34,693 nt of DNA. It comes from an uncultured beta proteobacterium (lineage in GTDB: Bacteria; Pseudomonadota; Gammaproteobacteria; Burkholderiales; Burkholderiaceae_B). The DNA lies in the NCBI GenBank assembly GCA_903894155.1, contig CAITPF010000415.1, positions 1-34,693 on the forward strand. Direction: 5' to 3'. This document shows, one piece after another, positions 14,693 to 22,564 of the stretch. Numbering within the stretch: position 1 is the stretch's first letter; every line of letters starts with the position of its first letter. Both the position numbers and the translations under genes were made by a program. The notes beneath the pieces were generated by a model that was given only the letters and a program-made list of their open reading frames with translations, made no database searches and was not told where the DNA came from.

Positions 14693-15448
14693 TCAGCCCG
14701 AAATCGCAAAGCCGCCGTCGACGACCAGCGTGTGTCCGTTGATCCACGCGGCCTCCGGCAGGCACAGCAGATAGACCGCATCGGCCACGTTTTCGGGGCG
14801 CAGCGACGGGCCGGCCGGCGTGCGGGCGGCAAACTCGGCCAGCACCTGATCGCGGTTGGGGAAGTGGCTCAGGGCGTCAGTATCGACGACACCGGCCGAC
14901 ACCGTATTGACCCGGATTCCACGCGGGCCGAGCTCCTGGGCCAGCGTGCGCACCAGCGCCTCGAGGGCTGCCTTGGAAGCGCCGATGAAACCGTAATGCG
15001 GCATGGCGCGCTGCGCGCCCAGGCTGGACATCGCGACGATGCGCCCACCTTCCTTCATGAGTGGCGCGGCGTGCTGGGCGAGCAGGTTCACTGCGAAGGC
15101 GTTGGTCTCCATGCACCAGCGAAAGTGCTTGAGCGTCATATCCATGGCGGGCTTGAGCACGCCGGAGGCCGCGTTGCTGATCACGATATCGAGGCGACCG
15201 AACTCGGCCGTGATGAGCTCGAACATCTCGGCCACGCTGTCGGGCACCCCGACGCTGGCCTGCACGGCGATCGCCCGGTGCCCGAGCGCGCGGACCTGGG
15301 CGCAGACATCTTCGGCTTCTTCGTGGCTGTTGTAGTAATTCGCGATGATGTCGCAGCCAGCGGCTGCGAGCTTGAGCGCGCACGCGCGTCCGATACCGCG
15401 CGCTGCGCCCGTGACCAGGGCGACCTTGCCGGAAAGTGGCTGGGACAT
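14693..15448 (-). CDS. fabL: Enoyl-ACP reductase, FabL-type SDR
   Basis: A 251-residue short-chain dehydrogenase that closely resembles Bacillus FabL (NADPH-dependent enoyl-ACP reductase III) and not FabG. Matching blocks, from memory, are GRLDIVISNAASGVLKPAM, then SSLGA, KAALEAL, VDTDALSHFPNR, RTPAGPS and the terminal INGHTLVVDGGF. The catalytic tyrosine and lysine are spaced Y-x6-K (Tyr152, Lys159 in HYGFIGASKAALEAL), the enoyl-reductase spacing, where FabG has Y-x3-K. The NADP motif is VTGAARGIGRA. It is the first gene of the seven-gene minus-strand operon. Its presence means the encoded pathway can saturate the chain each cycle. Confidence 0.85.
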   Translation of the reverse strand: MSQPLSGKVALVTGAARGIGRACALKLAAAGCDIIANYYNSHEEAEDVCAQVRALGHRAIAVQASVGVPDSVAEMFELITAEFGRLDIVISNAASGVLKPAMDMTLKHFRWCMETNAFAVNLLAQHAAPLMKEGGRIVAMSSLGAQRAMPHYGFIGASKAALEALVRTLAQELGPRGIRVNTVSAGVVDTDALSHFPNRDQVLAEFAARTPAGPSLRPENVADAVYLLCLPEAAWINGHTLVVDGGFAISG

Positions 15449-15629
15449 GATGGGGGCTGACTCCAGGGGAGTGAATGAAAATCGAGTGCGAAAGTTTACC
15501 TACAATTTGGCACCGGAGGTGAGGCGCATGGCCCGGGCCCATCGATGGAGAAAGGCCGGAAAACGGGCAGATTGGTCAAAAAAAGTGTAGATTGATCGTC
15601 TTTTCCCCATACCGCGACGAGCGAGCGAC

Positions 15630-17153
15630 ATGTCCAAACAGCCCCCGATGCCTCACCTGCCCAGCGTTGTTTCACACTGGATCAACGGCAAGTCCGTCAC
15701 GCATCCCGGTGCGCGCCAGCAGGATGTCTTCAACCCGGCGACTGGCCAGGTTTCGCGCCAGGTCGAGCTGGCCAGCCTGCAAACCGTCAACGAGGCCGTC
15801 GCCGCCGCCCGTGCGGCCTTCCCGGCGTGGGCCGATACGCCGCCGATCCGGCGCGGGCGCATCATCAATTCCTTCCTCGCCCTGCTCAATGCCCGTCGCG
15901 ACGAGCTGGCGTCGATCATTACGCAGGAACACGGCAAAGTGTTCACCGATGCCCAGGGCGAAGTCACGCGGGGCGTCGAGATCGTCGAGTTCGCCTGCGG
16001 GATTCCCCAGCTCCTGAAAACAGACTTCACGGATCAGGTGTCCACCGGCATCGACAACTGGGTGCTGCGACAGCCGCTCGGGGTCGTCGCCGGCATTACG
16101 CCCTTTAACTTTCCCTGCATGGTGCCCTGCTGGATGTTCCCCATGGCGATCGCGGCGGGCAACACCTTCATACTCAAGCCCAGCGAGCGCGATCCGTCGG
16201 CCGCCATTTTCATGGCTGAACTGTTCCGCGAAGCCGGGCTGCCCGATGGCGTCTTCAACGTCGTCCAGGGCGACAAGGTCGCAGTCGACGGGCTGCTCGA
16301 TCACCCCGAAGTGCGCGCGGTGAGTTTCGTCGGGTCGACGCCGATCGCGCAGTACATCTACGAGCGCGGCGCCGCCCAGGGCAAGCGCGTGCAGGCGCTC
16401 GGCGGCGCCAAGAACCACATGGTGGTGATGCCGGATGCCGATATCGACCAGGCCGTCGATGGGCTGATCGGCGCGGGCTACGGCTCAGCCGGCGAGCGCT
16501 GCATGGCGATTTCGGTGGCCGTGCTGGTAGGTGACGTGGCCGACAAAGTTGTTCCGCTGCTGGCAGAACGCGCCCGCACCCTGAAGATCAAAAACGGGCT
16601 GGAGCTCGATGCCGAAATGGGGCCGATCGTGACCCGCCAGGCGCTCGAGCGCATCGAGGGCTACATCGGCATCGGGGTCGAGGAAGGCGCGAGCCTGGTG
16701 GTGGATGGCCGCGGCTACAAAGTACCCGGCCACGAGCAGGGGTTCTTCACCGGCGGCACGCTGTTTGATCACGTCAAGCCGTCGATGCGCATTTACAAGG
16801 AAGAAATCTTCGGTCCGGTGCTCTCGTGTGTTCGCGTGCGCGATTTCGCCGAAGCGGTCGAACTGATCAATGCGCATGAATACGGCAACGGCGTCTCCTG
16901 CTACACGCGCGATGGCAACATTGCGCGCGAGTTCGGCCGCCGCATCCAGGTCGGCATGGTGGGCATCAACGTGCCGATTCCCGTGCCGATGGCCTGGCAC
17001 GGCTTCGGCGGCTGGAAGCGCAGCCTGTTTGGCGACATGCATGCCTACGGCGAAGAAGGCGTGCGTTTCTACACCAAACAGAAGTCCATCATGCAGCGCT
17101 GGCCCGAAACCATTGGCAAGGGCGCTGAATTCGCGATGCCCACGGCCAAGTAA
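15630..17153 (+). CDS. mmsA: Methylmalonate-semialdehyde dehydrogenase (CoA-acylating)
   Basis: A 507-residue aldehyde dehydrogenase of the MmsA subfamily. The cofactor region has [20 protein letters not shown] with Asn160. The segment [17 protein letters not shown] (255-271) replaces the glutamate-bearing ELGGK of hydrolytic ALDHs, a signature of the CoA-dependent members. The nucleophile is Cys291 in [11 protein letters not shown]. The C-terminus has [20 protein letters not shown] and [14 protein letters not shown], both typical. It converts methylmalonate or malonate semialdehyde to propionyl- or acetyl-CoA in valine, beta-alanine or inositol breakdown. No mmsB is adjacent. It is divergent from the FAS-like operon across a 181-base gap in which I see no certain promoter. 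Confidence 0.93.
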   Translation: MSKQPPMPHLPSVVSHWINGKSVTHPGARQQDVFNPATGQVSRQVELASLQTVNEAVAAARAAFPAWADTPPIRRGRIINSFLALLNARRDELASIITQEHGKVFTDAQGEVTRGVEIVEFACGIPQLLKTDFTDQVSTGIDNWVLRQPLGVVAGITPFNFPCMVPCWMFPMAIAAGNTFILKPSERDPSAAIFMAELFREAGLPDGVFNVVQGDKVAVDGLLDHPEVRAVSFVGSTPIAQYIYERGAAQGKRVQALGGAKNHMVVMPDADIDQAVDGLIGAGYGSAGERCMAISVAVLVGDVADKVVPLLAERARTLKIKNGLELDAEMGPIVTRQALERIEGYIGIGVEEGASLVVDGRGYKVPGHEQGFFTGGTLFDHVKPSMRIYKEEIFGPVLSCVRVRDFAEAVELINAHEYGNGVSCYTRDGNIAREFGRRIQVGMVGINVPIPVPMAWHGFGGWKRSLFGDMHAYGEEGVRFYTKQKSIMQRWPETIGKGAEFAMPTAK

Positions 17154-17239
17154 TCGACTGCCTCGCCCTGACATGCGAGGTTTGTCGCGCAACAGGTCGA
17201 CTTCCTCGCCCCAACGGGTGAGGTTTGTCGCGCAACGGA
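17154..17239 (+). repeat. Tandem 43-bp hairpin repeat upstream of queC
   Basis: Two adjacent 43-base units, 17154-17196 and 17197-17239. Each has TCGACTK, a stem-loop, then TTTGTCGCGCAAC. The first stem is CCTCGC/GCGAGG (17161-17166 with 17175-17180, loop of 8). The second is CCTCGC/GTGAGG (17204-17209 with 17218-17223, loop of 8), so the one stem difference keeps pairing through a G-U. The loops differ in sequence but keep their length. They lie between the mmsA stop and queC. This could be a structured queC leader or an intergenic repeat element; there is no T-tract, so they are not ordinary terminators. Confidence 0.7.
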
Positions 17240-17309
17240 TCAACCCGGTTGCCCTGGATCCCGCGCCTCGCGCGCACCGGATCGCGGTGCAGCCTCCTGG
17301 AGTACTCAT

Positions 17310-18008
17310 TTGAAGAAGGCTGTTTGCCTGCTCAGCGGCGGGCTCGACTCCACGACCTCGCTCGCGATCGCGCAAAATGAAGGGTTCGAAGTCTATGCGC
17401 TGAGCTTTCGCTATGGCCAGCGGCACCTGATCGAGCTCGAGCGCGCGCAGGCCTTCGCCCTCAAGCGCAGTGTGGCGCGCCATGTCACGATCGACATGGA
17501 TATGCGTGCTTTCGGCGGATCCGCGCTGACCGCAGACATCCCCGTGCCAAAGCACCATGATGTCCAGGAAATCGGCAGCGCAATCCCGATCACCTATGTG
17601 CCGGCGCGCAACACGATCTTCCTGAGCTTTGCACTGGGATGGGCAGAGACGCTGGGCGCCCAGGACATCTTCGTCGGGGTCAATGCGATGGACTACAGCG
17701 GCTATCCCGACTGCCGGCCCGAGTACATCACGGCGTTCGAGCAGATGGCGAACCTTGCCACCCGCGCCGGGGTGGAAGGCCACCAGAAAATCCGCGTACG
17801 CGCGCCGCTGATCAACATGAGCAAGGCCGATATCGTGCGCCGTGGAATCGAGCTTGGCGTGGATTTTGGCGAAACCACCAGTTGTTATGACCCCTCCCCC
17901 GACGGCGCCCCGTGTCGGGAATGCGATTCCTGCCTGCTGCGCGCCAAGGGATTCGCCGAGGCAGGCATCGAGGATCCGCTGTACAAGAAGTTCGGCCTGA
18001 CGAACTGA
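17310..18008 (+). CDS. queC: 7-cyano-7-deazaguanine synthase (QueC)
   Basis: A 232-residue cytoplasmic enzyme that converts 7-carboxy-7-deazaguanine, ammonia and ATP to preQ0 in queuosine synthesis. The PP-loop ATP motif is [13 protein letters not shown] (7-19). Other family blocks are [30 protein letters not shown] and a C-terminal zinc site of four cysteines, Cys192, Cys202, Cys205 and Cys208 (SCYDP then CRECDSC). The length is normal. It starts with TTG, supported by a GGAG seven bases upstream. It is followed after eight bases by the queD-like gene and then queE, forming a compact preQ0 operon. Confidence 0.96.
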   Translation: MKKAVCLLSGGLDSTTSLAIAQNEGFEVYALSFRYGQRHLIELERAQAFALKRSVARHVTIDMDMRAFGGSALTADIPVPKHHDVQEIGSAIPITYVPARNTIFLSFALGWAETLGAQDIFVGVNAMDYSGYPDCRPEYITAFEQMANLATRAGVEGHQKIRVRAPLINMSKADIVRRGIELGVDFGETTSCYDPSPDGAPCRECDSCLLRAKGFAEAGIEDPLYKKFGLTN

Positions 18009-18016
18009 GCCGCACG

Positions 18017-19111
18017 ATGAGCGACCAAATCCTGTTCGTGGCATCGGCAAGCTTCGAGGCAGCCTGCCAGGTCGACTGCCTGGCACCGGGCCATCGCGCG
18101 ACGCGGCTGCACGGCCACAGCTACCGCGCCGACGTACGGGCCAGCCTGCCCCCGGGCTGGGGGGGGTTCGAGGGCGCCGAAGTCGGCAGCCTGGCCGAGC
18201 AGCTTCGTGCGTGCGTCGCACCGCTGGATTACGCGCATATCAACACGCTGGTCGAAACGCCTTCCGACGAAAATATCGCCCGCTGGATCCGCGCGCGGCT
18301 CGATGTGCCGGGCGTTGTTGCAACCGGCGTGCAGAGCACGGATGACTGCGGTGTCGATCTCGATGCGCGCGATCACGCGCATGTCTGGCGCCGATACGTG
18401 TTTCAGTCGGCGCACCAGTTGCCCAACGTGCCCCCGGGCCACAAGTGCGGCCGTATGCACGGCCACGGGTTCGAGGTACTGCTGCACGCCGACCGCGACA
18501 TCGGCTCTTCGGATTTATCCATTGACTACGACGATCTCGATCGGCTCTGGGCACCGCTGCATGATCAGCTCGATCACGCGTGCCTCAACGATATTCCCGG
18601 GCTTGACAACCCAACCAGCGAGAACATCTCGGCCTGGATCTGGGCAAGGCTCAAGCCATCGCTGCCGGAGCTCTCCTGGGTGACGGTCTATGAAACCGCC
18701 AGTTGCGGCGCGCATTTCGATGGCAGCCACTACCGGATCTGGAAGGAATTGACACTGGATAGCGCCGTGCGCCTGACACATGCACCCGAGGGCGACAAGC
18801 GCCGCCGCATCCACGGCCATACGTTCACGCTGCGGCTGCACGTGCATGCGCCGCTCGATCGCGTGCGCGGCTGGACGGTCGACTTCGGTGACGTCAAGAC
18901 CGTATTCGACCCGATCTTCCGGCAGCTCGATCACCATCCGCTGCATGAAATCGTCGCCAACGGCAACGCGGATACCGCCAGCATCGCGCACCATATCAAG
19001 GCAATGGCATATCCCGCGATCCCGGAGCTCGACCGTATTGATCTCTTTGAAACCCGCGGCTGCGGCGTGATCCTCCACTGGGGCGAATTGGGCCCCGCCC
19101 TTCCTGTCTGA
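18017..19111 (+). CDS. queD: Triple-domain 6-carboxytetrahydropterin synthase (QueD-like)
   Basis: A 364-residue chain made of three PTPS/QueD-like repeats, where ordinary QueD is about 120-140 residues. Repeat 2 (about 125-245) has the full set: zinc ligands His133, His148 and His150, catalytic Cys144 in GHKCGRMHGH, Asp186-His187 in LDHACLN and Glu226 in VYETAS. Repeat 1 (1-120) keeps His32/His34 and Asp71 but has Phe13 for the first His, Ala28 for Cys and Tyr72 for His. Repeat 3 (246-360) keeps His266/His268, Asp305-His306 and Glu345 but has Val251 and Arg262. The active repeat should make 6-carboxytetrahydropterin from dihydroneopterin triphosphate. QueC lies eight bases upstream and QueE five bases downstream, which supports the role. 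Confidence 0.9.
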   Translation: MSDQILFVASASFEAACQVDCLAPGHRATRLHGHSYRADVRASLPPGWGGFEGAEVGSLAEQLRACVAPLDYAHINTLVETPSDENIARWIRARLDVPGVVATGVQSTDDCGVDLDARDHAHVWRRYVFQSAHQLPNVPPGHKCGRMHGHGFEVLLHADRDIGSSDLSIDYDDLDRLWAPLHDQLDHACLNDIPGLDNPTSENISAWIWARLKPSLPELSWVTVYETASCGAHFDGSHYRIWKELTLDSAVRLTHAPEGDKRRRIHGHTFTLRLHVHAPLDRVRGWTVDFGDVKTVFDPIFRQLDHHPLHEIVANGNADTASIAHHIKAMAYPAIPELDRIDLFETRGCGVILHWGELGPALPV

Positions 19112-19116
19112 ACACC

Positions 19117-19752
19117 ATGGCCTACAGCGTCAAAGAGATTTTCTACACCCTGCAAGGCGAAGGCGGGCAGGCTGGCATGGCCGCCGTGTTTCTTCGCTTT
19201 ACGGGATGCAACCTCTGGAGCGGTCTTGAGCGCGATCGCGCCAGCGCAGTCTGCCAGTTCTGCGATACCGACTTCGTGGGCGTGGACGGCACGGGCGGGG
19301 GCAAATTCGCTACGCCCACGGCGCTTGCCGATGCCGTGCTCGCTCTGTGGCCCGAAGCGGACACGGACCACAGACTCGTGGTCTGTACTGGCGGCGAACC
19401 CCTATTGCAAATCGACACACCGCTCATCGACGCACTGCACGCGCATGGTTTCAGAATTGCGGTCGAAACCAACGGCACGATCGCTGCGCCCCCGGGGCTC
19501 GACTGGATTTGCGTCAGCCCGAAATCCGACGCCCCGCTTGCACAGACCCGCGGCGACGAGCTCAAGCTCGTGTTTCCACAGGCGCAAGCGCGGCCAGAAC
19601 GCTTTGAGCACCTGGAGTTCACCCGCTACTTGCTGCAGCCGATGGACGGCCCGGATCGGGAGGCGAACACCGTCCTGGCGATCGCCTATTGCATGGCGCA
19701 TCCGCGCTGGCGACTTTCTTTGCAGACCCACAAGTTCACCGGCATCCGCTGA
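19117..19752 (+). CDS. queE: 7-carboxy-7-deazaguanine synthase (QueE), radical SAM
   Basis: A 211-residue radical-SAM enzyme that rearranges 6-carboxytetrahydropterin to 7-carboxy-7-deazaguanine. The N-terminal SVKEIFYTLQGEGGQAG and FLRFTGCNLW are diagnostic. The [4Fe-4S] cysteines are Cys31, Cys46 and Cys49, spaced C-x14-C-x2-C, the QueE variant of the radical-SAM motif. CTGGEPLLQ is the SAM-binding GGE block; VETNGT, VSPKSDAP and the terminal LSLQTHKFTGIR are also typical. The ATG lies five bases after the queD stop. It completes queC-queD-queE; folE is not in the window. It converges on a TRAP dctM gene with only 23 bases between stops and no clear terminator. Confidence 0.95.
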   Translation: MAYSVKEIFYTLQGEGGQAGMAAVFLRFTGCNLWSGLERDRASAVCQFCDTDFVGVDGTGGGKFATPTALADAVLALWPEADTDHRLVVCTGGEPLLQIDTPLIDALHAHGFRIAVETNGTIAAPPGLDWICVSPKSDAPLAQTRGDELKLVFPQAQARPERFEHLEFTRYLLQPMDGPDREANTVLAIAYCMAHPRWRLSLQTHKFTGIR

Positions 19753-19775
19753 CTGACTGCGCCGGGATCAAGTCA

Positions 19776-21044
19776 TCACTGCAAGGCGAGCGAAAACTCC
19801 GGCACGTAAGTCACCAGCATCAGCACCACAAGCATCACGCCAACGAACGGCCAGATCTCCCTGGCAATCTGATTGAGTCGCAAGCCACTGATCGCCATAC
19901 CGACAAACAGGCAGTACCCGATAGGCGGTGCGGCCATTCCGATGGCCACGTTGGTGACGATAATGGCGCCAAAGTGGATCGGGTCGATTTGAAAACTGTT
20001 GGCGATTGCGATCAACAGCGGGCCGAGCACGACCATGATCGCGATCTCGTCCATGACCGCGGCCAGCAGGAAAAACGCAATATTGAGCACAAACAGCATC
20101 AGCCACTTCTCATGCACGTTCGCTGACAGCCAGCCGGCGAGTTTTGGCGCGAGTTGCTCCTGCGCGACCAGGACACCGAATCCGGTCGAAAACACGATAA
20201 TCGACATCACGATGGCAGTGACTTTCATCGACCGCCACACGATGTCCGGCAGTTCGCTGAATTTGAGACGTTTTTCGATGAAGACACCGACAAAAAGCGC
20301 ATAGATGCAACTAACGACTGCAGCCTCGGTGGGTGTGAACACCCCGCCGTAAATTCCGCCAAGGACAATCACTGGCGCAAGCAATGCCCAAATGCCATCT
20401 CGCAGCGCGCGCAAGACCTCCTGACGGCCGGCCCTGGGCTGCGTCGGAATTGAACGGCGACGTGCATGCCAGTAGACGATCACGATCAAACCGGCCGCCA
20501 TGATCAGCCCAGGCAGCACACCGGCGCTGAAGAGCCGCGCGATCGACTGCTCCGCGATGACGCCCCAGATCACGAAGGCGATCGATGGCGGGATGAGTGG
20601 TGCCAGGACGCCCGCGCTCACCGAAAGCGCGGCGGCAAAGGGCTTGCTGTAGCCGCGTTCTGCCATGGCGGGAATCATGATGGCGCCAATCGCGGCCGTG
20701 GTCGCCGGCGCGGAGCCGGAGATCGCGGCAAAGATCGCTGCAGCGACGACCGTGACGTGACCCAGGCCGCCCGTCAGGTGCCGCACGAACACGTCGGCCA
20801 CGTTGACCAGCCGCCGCGAAAGGCCGCCCGCGGACATCAGCTCGCCGGCCAGCATGAAAAACGGGATGGCCAGAAGCGAAAAGGACTGCGTGCCCGCCAA
20901 AATCGTCTGGGGCAGCAGCATGGGATCGATGCCCTGGACCCAGAGCGACAGCGCAACGACGATGCCGATTGCGAATGCGAACGGCACGCCGATCAGCATC
21001 AGGACCCCGAATCCCGCAGATAACAACCACGCGGTGTTAGTCAT
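19776..21044 (-). CDS. TRAP transporter large permease, DctM family (second system)
   Basis: A 422-residue inner-membrane permease of normal DctM length. Family blocks are LLAIPFFMLAGELMSAGGLS, FAAISGSAPATTAAIGAIMIP, LAPLIPPSIAFVIWGVIAEQ, GVFTPTEAAVVSCIYALFVG and the C-terminal VAIGMAAPPIGYCLFVG. It carries the Na+-coupled transport path. The ATG at 21044 overlaps the dctQ end by eight bases; an in-frame TTG just upstream is less likely. It is the last gene of the second TRAP operon, behind CoA-transferase, amidohydrolase, dctP and dctQ. It is clearly different in sequence from the DctM at 909-2306, so this is a second system and not a recent copy. Confidence 0.94.
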   Translation of the reverse strand: MTNTAWLLSAGFGVLMLIGVPFAFAIGIVVALSLWVQGIDPMLLPQTILAGTQSFSLLAIPFFMLAGELMSAGGLSRRLVNVADVFVRHLTGGLGHVTVVAAAIFAAISGSAPATTAAIGAIMIPAMAERGYSKPFAAALSVSAGVLAPLIPPSIAFVIWGVIAEQSIARLFSAGVLPGLIMAAGLIVIVYWHARRRSIPTQPRAGRQEVLRALRDGIWALLAPVIVLGGIYGGVFTPTEAAVVSCIYALFVGVFIEKRLKFSELPDIVWRSMKVTAIVMSIIVFSTGFGVLVAQEQLAPKLAGWLSANVHEKWLMLFVLNIAFFLLAAVMDEIAIMVVLGPLLIAIANSFQIDPIHFGAIIVTNVAIGMAAPPIGYCLFVGMAISGLRLNQIAREIWPFVGVMLVVLMLVTYVPEFSLALQ

Positions 21045-21507
21045 CAAGCGACTCCGCCCATGGCATCAACCGTTCAAGCGAGAAAAGCGCGATCAGAACG
21101 CCGAAGCTCGGTGCCGCGGCATAAAGGAACTCAATCGGGAACCCGATGGCCGCGGACCTGGAACCCTGGGTCTCGATCACGTAATCCCAACCTGCAATGG
21201 CAAGAAACACGCCAAGCGCGAACATCATCAGCGCGATCAAACGCTCGATCATGGCGTGCACCCGGGCAGGCAGGACATCGACGAGCAGATCCATGCGCGC
21301 ATGCGCCATGCGCCGAATGCCCACCGCCGTTGCAATCACGACCACCCAGGCGAACCCCAGGAGCGCGAGCTCCTCGCTCCAGGACAGTGCGAATCCGAAG
21401 GCGTAGCGCAGGATGACCTGCAGCGCCAGTACGCCCAGCATGAAAAGCACCAGCGCGACCGCGACCCCCCGCAGGATCGCCTCAATCGCATCAAAAACGC
21501 GTCGCAT
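21037..21507 (-). CDS. TRAP transporter small permease, DctQ family (second system)
   Basis: A 156-residue protein with four predicted membrane segments: AILRGVAVALVLFMLGVLAL, ALLGFAWVVVIATAVGIRRM, LIALMMFALGVFLAIAGWDY and a last one around YAAAPSFGVLIALFSLERLM. The HARMDLLVDVLP loop after segment two and the W-S-E-E-L motif before it (ALSWSEELALL) are typical of DctQ. The size is normal. It overlaps dctM by eight bases and starts 14 bases after the dctP stop, so the three are probably translated together. It bridges the binding protein and the large permease in the inner membrane. Confidence 0.92.
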   Translation of the reverse strand: MRRVFDAIEAILRGVAVALVLFMLGVLALQVILRYAFGFALSWSEELALLGFAWVVVIATAVGIRRMAHARMDLLVDVLPARVHAMIERLIALMMFALGVFLAIAGWDYVIETQGSRSAAIGFPIEFLYAAAPSFGVLIALFSLERLMPWAESLDD

Positions 21508-21521
21508 CGGATCGGCGGCCC

Positions 21522-22517
21522 TTATTTCACCGCATCCAGGGCCTGATTGATCAGCGGATCGCCGACATCCTTGCGAGCCTTGTCATAAATGGGCTGGACG
21601 GCCTTTCTGAACGCCGACACATCGCCGACCGAATTGACCTTCATGCCCTTCTGTTCGAGGCCGGAAAGCAGTGCCTTTTCATTGGCTGCCGAAGTGGCGC
21701 GCTGCTGTGCCGTGGCGACTTTGCCCGCTTCCGTCACCGCCTTCTTTTGATCCGGCGTGAGTTTGTCGAACGTTCGCTTGGAAATGATCAGTTCGATGAC
21801 AGAATAGGTATGGTTGGTCAGCGACAGGAACTTCGTCACTTCATACATCTTGCTGCCATCGATCACGGCAATCGGGATTTCAAGGCCGTCGATGGTTCCC
21901 TGCTGGACCGCCGTAAAGGTCTCCCCCCAGGCCATTGGCACTGCGGCACCGCCGAGCGAGTTGAACATTTCGATGTAGATCGGATTCTGCATCACCCGGT
22001 ATTTCACCCCCTTGACGTCGTCCGGCACGCCCACGGGCTTCTTGTTGTTGATCATCTGGCGAAAGCCGCCTTCCATATACCCGAGCAAGAGGATGTTCTT
22101 TTTCGCCAGCATGCCAGCGAGCTCCTCGCCGAGCTTGCCGTCGAGAACTTTCTGAGCCTGCATCTCGCTGCTATACAGAAAAGGCAGGTCATTGATCTGG
22201 AAGGCCGGTTCGATCTGCGCGATCACTGCATTGGTAATGATGCCGGCGTCCACTGTCCCAAAGCGCACGCCCTCCATGATCTGCTTCTCGTCGCCAAGCT
22301 GTCGGTTGGGATAGAGTTGTACCTGAATCGAACCGCCAGAGGCCTTTTCGACGGCGTCCTTGAAGGCGCGCGCACCAACGGCATATGGATCGGTGGGGCC
22401 ATCGGACGTCGTCCAGCCCAGTTTGAGGACCGTCTGGGCCTGCACCGCGCCAGCAAGTGCCAGCGCGAAAAGCCCGGCGGACAACGCGCCCCATGCGGGC
22501 AGATTCCTGAGGTTCAT
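21522..22517 (-). CDS. TRAP transporter substrate-binding protein, DctP family (second system)
   Basis: A 331-residue periplasmic receptor. The signal peptide ends at AVQAQ (about residue 28). The mature protein shows DctP blocks YPNRQLGDEKQIMEGVRFGT, PFLYSSEMQAQKVLDGKLGE, DVKGVKYRVMQNPIYIEMF with the carboxylate-binding arginine Arg174, and SLGGAAVPMAWGETFTAVQQ followed by GTIDGLE. The sequence is a classic DctP of the C4-dicarboxylate/lactate/sugar-acid group. It lies 47 bases downstream of the amidohydrolase gene and upstream of dctQ. The adjacent lactonase-like and CoA-transferase genes hint at an organic acid ligand, not identified here. Confidence 0.94.
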   Translation of the reverse strand: MNLRNLPAWGALSAGLFALALAGAVQAQTVLKLGWTTSDGPTDPYAVGARAFKDAVEKASGGSIQVQLYPNRQLGDEKQIMEGVRFGTVDAGIITNAVIAQIEPAFQINDLPFLYSSEMQAQKVLDGKLGEELAGMLAKKNILLLGYMEGGFRQMINNKKPVGVPDDVKGVKYRVMQNPIYIEMFNSLGGAAVPMAWGETFTAVQQGTIDGLEIPIAVIDGSKMYEVTKFLSLTNHTYSVIELIISKRTFDKLTPDQKKAVTEAGKVATAQQRATSAANEKALLSGLEQKGMKVNSVGDVSAFRKAVQPIYDKARKDVGDPLINQALDAVK

Positions 22518-22564
22518 GGCTTGTCTCCGTCTATTGAATTATTGTGGTCGGTGTGAATCGGGGA

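Noticed and set aside
8666..15448. A classic aryl polyene pigment cluster
   Set aside because: The KS/CLF pair and LpxL-like acyltransferase are shared, but there is no ammonia-lyase, AMP ligase, thioesterase or glycosyltransferase, and a FabL-type reductase would remove the double bonds.
17154..17239. A preQ1-I riboswitch before queC
   Set aside because: The units are hairpins, but I see no A-rich 3' tail able to make the preQ1-I pseudoknot, and the loops do not match that consensus. Kept only as an unassigned structured repeat.
16485..18221. A 578-codon open frame antisense to mmsA and queC
   Set aside because: It is the GC-rich shadow of two firmly identified plus-strand genes, has no recognisable domain and crosses the mmsA-queC gap; reversed high-GC codons give long antisense frames.
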